Position numbers and translations under genes: made by a program
In this document: positions 7,336-15,812 of the stretch, piece by piece
Position numbering within the stretch: the stretch's first letter is position 1
Layout: each line of letters opens with the position of its first letter
The notes under the pieces: generated by a model
Databases searched by the model: none
What the model saw: only the letters and a program-made list of their open reading frames with translations
Told to the model about the DNA's origin: nothing
IMG/VR virus record: IMGVR_UViG_3300029985_000183
Span: 1 to 20,328 of that record
Length of the DNA stretch: 20,328 bases
Strand: one strand, 5' to 3'
From: a virus

Positions 7336-9906
7336 TTATTTGCCAGTTTTTTTCTTAATTGAGGAAGCTCTAATCTGAGCTACTTTTTCTTGAGAAGCTA
7401 TCTTTTGCCTTTCAGTATTAGTATCTTCAGCTTCTTTTGAAGTCTTAGCATCAAGCTTAGCTTGTTCTAAGTTATAATACCTTTCAGTATCTTCTCCAGA
7501 TTGACGTAGTTTTTCTATCTCTAATTGATCTGGTATACCATCGTCATTAGAGTCTTGGTTTTTCTGACGAGAGAAGCTATTAATCTCAGCTACGTGGACC
7601 ATAGCATTAGTCTTCATAGTCTCAAGATCTTCTCTAAGATCCCTATCCTTTTGAAGATCTGCACTCTTCATCTGTTGTACTTGAAGAGTAGTCTGTTGTT
7701 GAGCTTGTTGAGCTTGTTGTGCCTGTTGGCCTATCTCATCTTCTATTTGCTTAATGTAAACTCCAAACTCCGATAGGCTATCAGTAGTCATAAGCTTAGT
7801 TAACATACTAAGTGCATTCTGCTGGTTCTGTAATAGGTGAACAGCATTCTGTTTAAGAAATTCAAGAGATTGAGCTGCTCTACCATTATTAGCTATCTGT
7901 ACATCATAGTCCAGGTTATCAAATATACCTTCACCTATTTCTAAAATAGAGATTTCATCTTCATCTAATATAAAGCGCTCAGTTTTAGATTTAGATCTAG
8001 AGTACTTTAACTGCATCATCTGAACTACTCCATTAAGTACATCTTCCCAAAGAAGATCGTGTAAGGAGAATATAGCTTCAGTTATGTGAGAAGACTGCAT
8101 TATATCCTGCTTATTATCTCCAACATTAGAATAGGTAGAAGTTTGTCCCTCTCTTGGTTTAGATACACCAGCAGCTTCACCTATATTAGCTTCAATGAAC
8201 TGAAGTATCTGTGTATACTCGCTTATCCTTTTAGAAGATAAGTCAAGTGCTTCACCAGGCTTCATAGTATTACCTAATCTTTCAGCACCTTCTGCATTAG
8301 CAAGAGGATTATAAGGCATTACACCGGTATCCCTCATGTACCTCAAAGTCTTATCAAGATCAAATTTTGGATCCAGCAGGAGAGTATTAAACATATTAAT
8401 TACTCCCTGGTCCTTAGCTATAAGCTCTAACCACTTAGACATAACCATTAGATAAAGCTTTTGCCAAGGCTTCATTCTATCCATAGTAGAAACTATTGGA
8501 GCATTATATCCATTATGTGCAACGCCATATACTGGTAGTTTACACCTCTTAGGATCTTCCATAGACATATACTGGAAGGTAATAGGCCTAATGTTTACAT
8601 AGATATTAGACTCAATTCTAGTACCTTGCCATACTTCAGGTATCCAGTCCCATTCAATAGCTTCTGGCATACCCTCAGCATTAATCCATTCTTTTCTAGA
8701 ACGTGTTTCACCATCATCATCAGAATAACTAGTATTCTTAGCATATTTAGGTACTGTAAAAGCTTCATCTACTACTTGTTGAATCTCATCTCCATACTCA
8801 TTAATAGTAGTATAGAAACCTATCTTACGGAAGGATTTCCAGTAGATAGTATAAACATTAAGATAGTCAAAATCTGTAGAAAGTTCTTGTCCAAACTGTC
8901 CTAAGTGATGAAAGTCTGTCATTCCATAGGCAGAGAATCTTCCCCTTCTATAAACTAAATTTTCAAAGTGAGAAGGATCCCAACCTCCTTGTGAGTACAT
9001 CTTAGCATCAAGGCCAAATATACCACCTACCTGGCTATCTAAAGTACGTAGGTCATCTTCCTCCATGTCCTTACCATAGTGATCCATAACATCACTCATA
9101 GTCATTCTCCTACGGTATACAACATAATCTCCATCCTGTATAAATTGTACCTCTGGAGATTTGTGATATGCTAAACCTAATGGGTTAAGTACTTCTACAT
9201 TAACCTGATTATTCATTAATGAAACTTCTATAGCTTCTACTCCACTAACATTAGCATGAAAGAAAGTTTGGTTTTTCTTATGTCTAAGCTTATATGCTAT
9301 CTCTGCTCTACGGAGTAGTTTTTCCATTAGAGTTTCACGAGAGACTTTATAGTTTTTATACTTAGCTGCTATCTGCTCAGGATTAAGTATTCTCTGTTCC
9401 ATTTGTTGAAGCTCCTGCATTAAAGCTTCTTGCTGCTGCTTAGCCTGATCTGGTGGAAGACCTTGAGTTTGTTGTTGTACTTGTAACTGTATCTTTTGCT
9501 GATTCTTAGCTACTTCTTTCTGTAGATTAAAGTCTATTAATCTCTGCATATCCCTAGTCTTATCCCTAATTACTTCATTAGAAACATCTTCACTGCTAGA
9601 GATAGCACTATACTCCCAGGGCCTCTTCTGTTCTTCACCTACTAGTACATTAATCTTATTATAGGTATGATTAAATGCCTGAACATAGTCTCTACCTAAC
9701 TTATCATCTACTCCTAGTGGATCTGCAAATCTTTTATAGTCATTCTGGTTTAAGACATTGTTATGCAGGTTATAGTTTTCTTGCATCCTAGCATAGTCAA
9801 CTATATATTGACTATCTGCCTGTGAACAGCGGTAGTCAATATTGTCCTTTCTCCAGGCTTTATTCTTTTTACTGTAGGATATTCTTTGCTTAGGTAAGTG
9901 AATCAT
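7336..9906 (-). CDS. Portal protein
   Basis: 856 residues with the chosen start, very long for a portal but normal for crAss-like phages. The frame is open back to 9987, but those extra codons lie wholly inside the TerL gene and give a Met-rich, unlikely N-terminus (MPGSSMSIMVEMMNLMPLM). ATG 9906 gives MIHLPKQRISYSKKNKAWRK, overlaps TerL by only 17 nt and follows an A-rich stretch. Features are a Gln-rich helix at about 135-170, the body with long alpha-helical stem (PREGQTSTYSNVGDNKQDIM near 615), and a Gln-repeat coiled coil near 725-745. A DSNDDGIPD segment near 785-793 looks like a calcium-binding loop. The tail is charged and helical. It is placed directly after TerL. Confidence 0.75.
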   Translation of the reverse strand: MIHLPKQRISYSKKNKAWRKDNIDYRCSQADSQYIVDYARMQENYNLHNNVLNQNDYKRFADPLGVDDKLGRDYVQAFNHTYNKINVLVGEEQKRPWEYSAISSSEDVSNEVIRDKTRDMQRLIDFNLQKEVAKNQQKIQLQVQQQTQGLPPDQAKQQQEALMQELQQMEQRILNPEQIAAKYKNYKVSRETLMEKLLRRAEIAYKLRHKKNQTFFHANVSGVEAIEVSLMNNQVNVEVLNPLGLAYHKSPEVQFIQDGDYVVYRRRMTMSDVMDHYGKDMEEDDLRTLDSQVGGIFGLDAKMYSQGGWDPSHFENLVYRRGRFSAYGMTDFHHLGQFGQELSTDFDYLNVYTIYWKSFRKIGFYTTINEYGDEIQQVVDEAFTVPKYAKNTSYSDDDGETRSRKEWINAEGMPEAIEWDWIPEVWQGTRIESNIYVNIRPITFQYMSMEDPKRCKLPVYGVAHNGYNAPIVSTMDRMKPWQKLYLMVMSKWLELIAKDQGVINMFNTLLLDPKFDLDKTLRYMRDTGVMPYNPLANAEGAERLGNTMKPGEALDLSSKRISEYTQILQFIEANIGEAAGVSKPREGQTSTYSNVGDNKQDIMQSSHITEAIFSLHDLLWEDVLNGVVQMMQLKYSRSKSKTERFILDEDEISILEIGEGIFDNLDYDVQIANNGRAAQSLEFLKQNAVHLLQNQQNALSMLTKLMTTDSLSEFGVYIKQIEDEIGQQAQQAQQAQQQTTLQVQQMKSADLQKDRDLREDLETMKTNAMVHVAEINSFSRQKNQDSNDDGIPDQLEIEKLRQSGEDTERYYNLEQAKLDAKTSKEAEDTNTERQKIASQEKVAQIRASSIKKKTGK

Positions 9907-12196
9907 ACCTGGATTTATTTTTATTGTAAACATAAGAGGCATGAGATTCATCATCTCCACCATAATACTCATTGAACTTCCTGGCAAACTGATCCATTAC
10001 TGTTTCTTTACCAGGATCTTCTTCGCTGGCATATTGATTATACACCTCTTCTTGTTGTATTACACAACCCATTAGTGTCCTAATTCTATCAAAGTTACCT
10101 GTTCTATTATAGGATACTAGTTCCTGTAGTAATCCTATGTCTGGTATCAGGTCTAAGTTTCTTTCCTCTAATCCATTATCTGGATTAATACCTCTAGACT
10201 GCATTAGCCACCTCTTAAGATATATTTCTCCCATCTCCACATGTTTAGGAGATCCCATAGAGTGTCCCTTCACCCTCTTAGATGTAGCACTATTAGTTAT
10301 GTGTTTCTCCATTGTTCTATTAGGAGAGTCCATTAACCGGCTAAGTGCATTATTCTTTATAAAGAACTCTTGTACTACTGCACCATTCCTATCATTTTCA
10401 AAGTCTACTTTAGCGTTATAATACTTAGATAATTTAAATGCTATAAAGTTAGCAAAGGTAGTTGGATCTTCTTTAGCCCTACCAACATATATAGCTACAA
10501 GATCATCAAAGCCTATCTCATACATGTACTTCTTAGTCTTGAGGACCATTATACAAATAAGAGATTCTGCACCTGACTCCTCTATACCAATAGTATCCAT
10601 TGATATAATGTATGCTCCAGAAGGAATTTGACCTCTTATCTCTCTAGGCTGTTCATATATTACCAGACATCCTTCCCTATTCTTTTGATTAGGCTTAATA
10701 GGGTAAGTATCAATAGGCTGAAGCTTACCTTCAAGATCTGGTAGAAAGTCTACTAATCCTTTCTGTTCTACTAGAGTACCTTTAGTTCCCAGGAGCCTAT
10801 AAGCTCTATCTGACTTAAGTTTACCTAACCTAGCTATTAGCTCTGGTAGAATAGAAGCAAATATATTTCCACCTACTATAAGGAATGCTTCTGAAGGAGT
10901 TTTACAGTACTGAGTAAGGTCTAGTGCCAGTGAAGCCCTATCCTTGTTCTTAGAGGCCTCTCTTTCACGATTAAGAGATACCTCAGCTGCCCATCTAATA
11001 GCATTTCCATTAGTATCTAATAAGGATACTTTCTGTCCATCTATCATTTCATCCCCTTCCCTAAACCACATCTCATCTACAAAATATCCACACTTACTAT
11101 GTACTTCTGTCTCTTCATAAATATTATCAAATGAAGCTAAATGGTATGCTTCTGGATTATAGAACATTTCAGAGAAGTCCTGTGAGTCTCCCTTCATATC
11201 ACCACCAGTACCAAATATAATTGCAATACCTTTATATATCTTTCCTGATCTTAGAGTAGGTTCAGTGTAACCCCAGGCTTGCTTAAGTTGGGTTATAAGA
11301 CCAGCTTCTTCAAATAGTACTCTACTAGTACCATTACCTACAGCTGCTTTTGGGTTATTGTGAAGAGTAACAGTTGTTATTACGGACTTTCTTCCCTTAA
11401 CATATTTCTTTCCATTTTCTTCTACTTCCTTACCCGCCTTAACATAGCAATGATCTTTAGTAGATACTCTATTTACTGTTGGACCACCAAATTCAGTATA
11501 CTGATTTAGAAAGTCAAGCATATCCATTGCCATGTCAAAGGTGTCCTTTGCCTTAACACCTAACTCTGCGGCAATGATAACTTTACACATAGCTCCACCT
11601 GCATTCTTAAAAGAGAAACCCTTTCTTCTAGCCTTAACTACTATAAGGCTTTTCTTATCTTCTCTATTCTTAGGATTTTCCCTTTTTTCTAGTTCCTTAA
11701 ACCAGTAGTAATCCATTGTGCAAAAGATAGGAAAGTCAGGCTCACCTATCTCTTCACCAGTATCTTTATTAATAGCTACTAGCTCTATTAAGCAGTAGTT
11801 AAGATAGAAATAGTACTCTCCTGGTATTCTTACTCCACAAGGCTTACCATCTATATAAGGCTCATATCCTTGTAAGCACCTATCTCTTTCTTTGGTCCAA
11901 AACTCTTTATACTCTATTGTGCCTGGTATAGCGCTAGTATAACTAGGCTCCACTCCAGTACCACTATTGTCTTCTCTTGATTTTTTAAAGGCGTTAGATG
12001 CAGGACTAAATACAGATGAGTCATTAAAGAATAAATACTGCCATTCAGTATTTCTCATAGGGTCTAGCATACTAGCCCTAGAGATCTTACCATATACAGC
12101 TTCATTAGATAGTATAGTATCTATAGGACAGCCCTGCAAAGGATCTGTTATAACTACTGCTACTCTTGGGTCTAATGTAAGCTTTTCTCTAACCAT
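9890..12196 (-). CDS. Terminase large subunit (packaging ATPase-nuclease)
   Basis: 768 residues. The ATPase domain shows a viral-type Walker A at about 188-195 (KARRKGFS, after hydrophobic SLIVV). Walker B is at 293-299 (VLFEEAG), with Glu-Glu in place of the common Asp-Glu, and a coupling motif lies at 326-334 (IIFGTGGDM). The C-terminal nuclease domain has its first acidic residue in IISMDTIG (about 534), a second acidic group in VDFENDRNG (about 598-604) and a likely third in GNFDRIRTLMG near the end. This is the motor that cuts concatemers and pumps DNA through the portal. It starts 2 nt after the small-terminase candidate and overlaps the portal start. The long N-terminus before Walker A (about 185 residues) resembles crAss-like TerL. 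Confidence 0.88.
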   Translation of the reverse strand: MVREKLTLDPRVAVVITDPLQGCPIDTILSNEAVYGKISRASMLDPMRNTEWQYLFFNDSSVFSPASNAFKKSREDNSGTGVEPSYTSAIPGTIEYKEFWTKERDRCLQGYEPYIDGKPCGVRIPGEYYFYLNYCLIELVAINKDTGEEIGEPDFPIFCTMDYYWFKELEKRENPKNREDKKSLIVVKARRKGFSFKNAGGAMCKVIIAAELGVKAKDTFDMAMDMLDFLNQYTEFGGPTVNRVSTKDHCYVKAGKEVEENGKKYVKGRKSVITTVTLHNNPKAAVGNGTSRVLFEEAGLITQLKQAWGYTEPTLRSGKIYKGIAIIFGTGGDMKGDSQDFSEMFYNPEAYHLASFDNIYEETEVHSKCGYFVDEMWFREGDEMIDGQKVSLLDTNGNAIRWAAEVSLNREREASKNKDRASLALDLTQYCKTPSEAFLIVGGNIFASILPELIARLGKLKSDRAYRLLGTKGTLVEQKGLVDFLPDLEGKLQPIDTYPIKPNQKNREGCLVIYEQPREIRGQIPSGAYIISMDTIGIEESGAESLICIMVLKTKKYMYEIGFDDLVAIYVGRAKEDPTTFANFIAFKLSKYYNAKVDFENDRNGAVVQEFFIKNNALSRLMDSPNRTMEKHITNSATSKRVKGHSMGSPKHVEMGEIYLKRWLMQSRGINPDNGLEERNLDLIPDIGLLQELVSYNRTGNFDRIRTLMGCVIQQEEVYNQYASEEDPGKETVMDQFARKFNEYYGGDDESHASYVYNKNKSRYDSLT

Positions 12197-12198
12197 TA

Positions 12199-12741
12199 TT
12201 ATTCCTCAAACATATTAAATTTCTCCTGACCTCTTACATTAACATTAGAGGTTTGCTGTTCCTTCCTAACCTTTATTGTCTGATCCTGTATAGCACTAAC
12301 TACTTTAGGTAACTTCTCTAGTGCAGACATTATCATGTTAGTAGGGTATTTAGGCTTACCTAATTTATCTACAGCAGCAAAGTCCATATTCTTTAGGAAG
12401 TTAGCCATTTTATCTGCTGTGTCATTAGCTATATCTAATAATCTAGAAGCCGGTGTTTCAGATAGTACTTTGTATTTCTTTATAGCTTCTACTACTATAA
12501 CGTTAGGTTCCCAGTCTTTATCTTTAATGTAGTCCTTTATAATCTGCTCTTCCCTGGTGTCTAGTGCTATATTATGATACACAGATCTAGGGTCTGCCAT
12601 ATGATAAATGTAAGCTAGTACTTGAGTAGCTTTAGACTTATTAGTAGACTTATCATCATCCCAGATGTGCTTCATCTCTGGAATAAATAATCCTTCAGGA
12701 GTTATTTGAGGTACATTATCTCTTACTGTGAAGATTGACAT
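12199..12741 (-). CDS. Probable terminase small subunit or TerL-associated protein
   Basis: 180 residues, mostly helical and charged. The start (MSIFTVRDNVPQITPEGLFI) and the following YIYHMADPRSVYHN region resemble a protein commonly placed just before TerL in large Bacteroidota phages. The rest has helices near 75-125 and ends in a basic/polar tail (KVRKEQQTSNVNVRGQEKFN). There is no clear helix-turn-helix, so DNA binding is not shown. Spacing to TerL is 2 nt and it overlaps the preceding gene by 19 nt. The TerS role is inferred from position and size. Confidence 0.4.
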   Translation of the reverse strand: MSIFTVRDNVPQITPEGLFIPEMKHIWDDDKSTNKSKATQVLAYIYHMADPRSVYHNIALDTREEQIIKDYIKDKDWEPNVIVVEAIKKYKVLSETPASRLLDIANDTADKMANFLKNMDFAAVDKLGKPKYPTNMIMSALEKLPKVVSAIQDQTIKVRKEQQTSNVNVRGQEKFNMFEE

Positions 12742-13205
12742 TTATTCTCTATAAAAGGTGTACTTTCTAAGGTTCTATTTTTCCACTGCTCTACAGACTT
12801 CAAAGCAACTCTTGCCCAACCTATGAGATTATCATCTTGATCTTTCTTATCGTCATGATATATATCTAATACATTAGGAGATTTTAGATTAGTAGTATAA
12901 TCTTCCAAAGTGTTTTTAGTTTGACCTTCTTCCATCCTATATAAATTAATAGCTGTTCTATGAGAAATATCTCCAGTAACTATATAAGGTGGATTATAAG
13001 GAGTTGATGGAGTAGTATAAGGAATATAAGGTTGTCCTATAGGTTGTGTATAAGGTGTTCCTATTATGGGAAGTTTAGCGCTATTAGGTAAAGATAATCC
13101 TAATCTAATGATATCTAGTAGTCCATCTACTTCTTCTTGTGTAAGTCCACCTTTACTAGACTCTAGTTTACCTAGTAAATAGTATAATGTTTCTTTTTCT
13201 GTCAT
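12723..13205 (-). CDS. Pro/Tyr-rich low-complexity protein, unknown
   Basis: 160 residues. It has a helical N-terminus (KETLYYLLGKLESSKGGLTQ), then a low-complexity Pro-Tyr-Thr-Ile segment at about 43-76 with repeated PY pairs (GTPYTQP, GQPYIPY, STPYNPP), then a charged alpha C-terminal half (RTAINLYRMEEGQTKNTLED, WARVALKSVEQWKNRTLE). No enzyme motif, signal peptide or membrane segment is seen. It overlaps both neighbours (4 nt upstream, 19 nt downstream), which places it in the packaging operon. The PY-rich segment is probably a flexible linker. The function is unknown. Confidence 0.5.
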   Translation of the reverse strand: MTEKETLYYLLGKLESSKGGLTQEEVDGLLDIIRLGLSLPNSAKLPIIGTPYTQPIGQPYIPYTTPSTPYNPPYIVTGDISHRTAINLYRMEEGQTKNTLEDYTTNLKSPNVLDIYHDDKKDQDDNLIGWARVALKSVEQWKNRTLESTPFIENKCQSSQ

Positions 13206-13576
13206 CTTGCTGGTATTTTATATTTTCCTTTTGTTGTTAAGTCACTAAGTATCTTTCCAGTTAAATGCCCAACTAGAAAAGCATGAGCTTCATCAGAGTT
13301 TGTAGATACCTTTATACCAGTATTAACTAACACATAGTTAGCTGCATGTACACATTCATGTGCTATGTACTCTACTGATAGGCACTCCTCTGAGAAGAGT
13401 ATTAGAACTCCCTCTCCTTTGGTATAAGTTGTAGATGCACCATCTGTATCAATATACACTTTTGGGTCTAGCTCCAAATTAGAAACTATCTTAGCCATTG
13501 TAGGTCCTACTACGAAAGAGACCATATCATTATATATCTCTAAGTCTGTTGAGCTTTTGTATATCTTCCTTCTCAT
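13202..13576 (-). CDS. Putative small zinc metallopeptidase (HExxH)
   Basis: 124 residues. A zincin motif HECVH lies at residues 73-77 within a helix (EYIAHECVHAANYVL), preceded by beta strands including an edge strand (GVLILFS). A second helix carries DEAHAFLVGHLTG (about 95-107), where Glu96 could be the third zinc ligand, as in gluzincin-type phage peptidases. There is no signal peptide, so it would act in the cytoplasm, for example on virion precursors or host proteins; the target is unknown. Its start is 2 nt after the stop of the glycosyltransferase-like gene and its end overlaps the next start by 4 nt (ATGA). The metal-binding assignment is solid by motif, the substrate is not. Confidence 0.55.
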   Translation of the reverse strand: MRRKIYKSSTDLEIYNDMVSFVVGPTMAKIVSNLELDPKVYIDTDGASTTYTKGEGVLILFSEECLSVEYIAHECVHAANYVLVNTGIKVSTNSDEAHAFLVGHLTGKILSDLTTKGKYKIPAR

Positions 13577-13578
13577 AC

Positions 13579-14619
13579 TTAGTCAGATAGCTGGTCCTCA
13601 TTCCTTTGCCTAAAGTAACCACGTAATCCATCTCTTAGATTAGGCTTCTCTGTTGTAAGTTGATAGAGTCCTTGCCAATCTTTCTTTATATCAGTGAATG
13701 GGTTATAATCATTTTCACGTAAAATCTTCCAGCGATCATAGTACCTTCTATTCTGTATGTTACCATGAAAGAAGTGGTTTACTAAACCAGGTACAAATCC
13801 TACATTCCTTTTAATATATCTATCACAGTTATCACCCCAACGAAGAACCATTTTACGATATTCTTCGTTAGTAACCTCCTCTATAGATCCACTAGCATCT
13901 CCTACTAGAGCATGAGCCATATGCCTATCTGCTGCTCCTGTTACTGCAAAATCTATTAGTCCACCTACTTTGTTTATAGCTTCTTTTCTAGCTGCCCAAG
14001 CAAAGCCTGGGTGCCAAATTTTACCTGTCTGTGCTCCATACAAAGTGTTAATTTTCTTTAAGCCTACTGTCTCTGGAGTAGGTGGTACACCGGTAAAGGA
14101 TATGTTATTGATGTAAGAGTACATAAAACCATCAAACATTCTACCATTAATTGGGACACTATTACTATCTAGGTCCTGACAGTGAGAGAACATCTGAACA
14201 AAGTCATAATGCTGAAGTTGTTGGATAGTTTCTCCTGCCCAATCATGCCTGGCAAATTGTATATCTGCATCTACCCATGCTACATATTTCCAATCTTCTG
14301 GTAGGTGCTGTATACCTATGTTTATTAAGTTTTCCTTTATCCATAATTCAGAAGTTGTCTGGACATGTATAACTGTATGCTTATCTGTTATCTGTTCTGT
14401 ATATACTTTAGATCTTTCCCCAAATGTACACTCTACTGTGTACAAGTGTGCTTCATTGGTATCTAATACATACCTTTCAAATATCTTATAAAGCTCCCAC
14501 CGGCGCTTATATCTTTGTGGATTAAATACTACTGCTATCACATATAGAGGAGCATCAACAAAATCTGGTCTGTTGAAGTGTGTAAGTCTTTGTTCAATTT
14601 TTCTTTGTTGGCTTTCCAT
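13579..14619 (-). CDS. Glycosyltransferase-like protein (GT-A type)
   Basis: 346 residues. The N-terminal half has a Rossmann-like beta-alpha pattern (PLYVIAVVFNP at 24-34), then WIKENLINIGIQHLPEDW followed by KYVAWVDADIQF, with the DxD motif at residues 117-119. This is the metal and sugar-nucleotide binding signature of GT-A enzymes. Downstream there is FVQMFSHCQDLDSN and a Trp/His-rich region (KIWHPGFAWAARKEA) that may form the acceptor site. Such enzymes in phages may modify DNA bases, virion proteins or the host surface; nothing here tells which. It lies between endolysin and metallopeptidase, and it is in the same frame as the endolysin with only one TAG and 10 codons between. Confidence 0.6.
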   Translation of the reverse strand: MESQQRKIEQRLTHFNRPDFVDAPLYVIAVVFNPQRYKRRWELYKIFERYVLDTNEAHLYTVECTFGERSKVYTEQITDKHTVIHVQTTSELWIKENLINIGIQHLPEDWKYVAWVDADIQFARHDWAGETIQQLQHYDFVQMFSHCQDLDSNSVPINGRMFDGFMYSYINNISFTGVPPTPETVGLKKINTLYGAQTGKIWHPGFAWAARKEAINKVGGLIDFAVTGAADRHMAHALVGDASGSIEEVTNEEYRKMVLRWGDNCDRYIKRNVGFVPGLVNHFFHGNIQNRRYYDRWKILRENDYNPFTDIKKDWQGLYQLTTEKPNLRDGLRGYFRQRNEDQLSD

Positions 14620-14649
14620 TTTATTATTTACTTTTTTCTTCTTCTTATT

Positions 14650-15252
14650 CTATACTCTAACTAACCACCCATAAAGAAATACTTCCTCATCTGCATTAGC
14701 TTGAACAATACCTACATACTTCTGTACTTGAAAGTAGTGTATCACCTTTATTATAACCTGCTCATTTAGCAGAGGGCTTCTGCCTACATGCGTTTTATAA
14801 CTATCTAAGTAGCTCTGTAGTACAGACAAAGTATTACTTCCTAGTACTCCATCAATACTTATTTTACTAGCACTAGATATTGTAGCTAGAAGCTGTAGGG
14901 ACTTTTGTAAGTAACTAATTGAAGTACTAGCTCCATTATTAACTGCTATATCAAATAATGTGTTAGCGAGAGCTTGTGTAGGTATAGCCTGTATATTAGT
15001 GCCTATCCAGAAGTGAGCTAGATAAAAATCCTTTACCTTTGACTGTAGAACAATACTAGTGTCTAAGTATTTAGTAGCATTCTCTATAGTAGAGTTTTTC
15101 ATTACTGCCTCTACTATATCCCATCCTTCCCAACCAGGAAAGTTTATCTGTGAAATACCCTTATATGTTAATCCTCCTGGATCTACTGAATTATCTGATA
15201 GTCCACCTTCATGACCTAATGTAAGCTGAAAGGCTATATTGAAATCTGTCAT
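14650..15252 (-). CDS. Endolysin, GH108-type muramidase with peptidoglycan-binding end
   Basis: 200 residues. The N-terminus FQLTLGHEGGLSDNSVDPGG has the GH108 signature with catalytic Glu15 in HEGG, followed by TYKGISQINFPGW. The C-terminal half contains ALANTLFDIAVNNGASTSIS and a KISIDGVLGSNTLSVLQ segment, matching the PG_binding_3 partner domain of this family. It cleaves the glycan backbone of peptidoglycan at the end of infection. There is no signal peptide, so export would need a holin or pinholin that I do not see. Its start overlaps the preceding stop by one base (TAATG). Its stop is TAG, the only TAG stop I found in the window. Confidence 0.8.
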   Translation of the reverse strand: MTDFNIAFQLTLGHEGGLSDNSVDPGGLTYKGISQINFPGWEGWDIVEAVMKNSTIENATKYLDTSIVLQSKVKDFYLAHFWIGTNIQAIPTQALANTLFDIAVNNGASTSISYLQKSLQLLATISSASKISIDGVLGSNTLSVLQSYLDSYKTHVGRSPLLNEQVIIKVIHYFQVQKYVGIVQANADEEVFLYGWLVRV

Positions 15253-15812
15253 TAGTACTTAAGTATGTAAGTGAACTTATCTCCCTGCGTAAAGGTGAAA
15301 GTACTAATGCTTAAAGCTACCCCAAATGCCGGAGTCTTATTTGCTATGTCATATCCAGCAAATAGTTTTCCATACTGCTTGAAGCCCAATGTACCACCAA
15401 CAACAGCAGTACCTATGGAGGCTTTACCACCATTTAAGCTTACTCCACCACTAGCTGCTATTCCTATACTAAAGTCTTGATCTACTGTGCAGGTGTTATT
15501 AGCATTTCTTGTGCCTGTGCCAAAGATTATATCATACCCTAAAGTAGGTGCTAGAGTCCCTGCTGGAACTATTGAGTTCTTAGAAACCTCAAATTCTGAG
15601 AAACTTAATGATACTGCTGGTGCAGCTACTATCATAAATGAAGGCACACCTACTGCTGGTATTGAGGATCTTACTGTACTTGCTTTAAGTGATAGTCTAT
15701 ACTGTTCTGTAGTCCATGTAGAGTCATACTTCTGCATATACTGACTACATAAAGTTTGTGCTCCTACTGCAAAAGAAAAGAATAATGCTAGTACTGTGAA
15801 TAGTTTTTTCAT
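15252..15812 (-). CDS. Exported beta-rich protein, possible small outer-membrane barrel or lysis accessory
   Basis: 186 residues. It begins with a classical signal peptide: MKK, hydrophobic LFTVLALFFSFAVG, then cleavage-like AQ near residue 19. The mature part has two or three Cys and many amphipathic beta strands separated by Gly/Asn turns (SIGIAASGGVSLNGGKASIG, GGTLGFKQYGKLFAGYDI, ending in FTYILKY with a C-terminal aromatic). This resembles a small outer-membrane barrel or periplasmic beta protein. It lies between the GroES-like candidate and the endolysin, coupled to both by TAATG overlaps. Roles to consider are lysis of the outer envelope, superinfection exclusion or surface change. No named family recognised. 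Confidence 0.5.
   Translation of the reverse strand: MKKLFTVLALFFSFAVGAQTLCSQYMQKYDSTWTTEQYRLSLKASTVRSSIPAVGVPSFMIVAAPAVSLSFSEFEVSKNSIVPAGTLAPTLGYDIIFGTGTRNANNTCTVDQDFSIGIAASGGVSLNGGKASIGTAVVGGTLGFKQYGKLFAGYDIANKTPAFGVALSISTFTFTQGDKFTYILKY

Noticed and set aside
9890-9987. 98-nt TerL/portal overlap as programmed frameshift
   Set aside because: An ATG at 9906 gives a natural portal N-terminus and a normal 17-nt overlap. No slippery sequence was looked for beyond eye inspection and none stood out.
15271-15744. Plus-strand open frames opposite the exported beta-rich protein
   Set aside because: The minus-strand frame has a signal peptide and couples to both neighbours. The plus-strand frames are complements of Ala/Gly/Ser codons.
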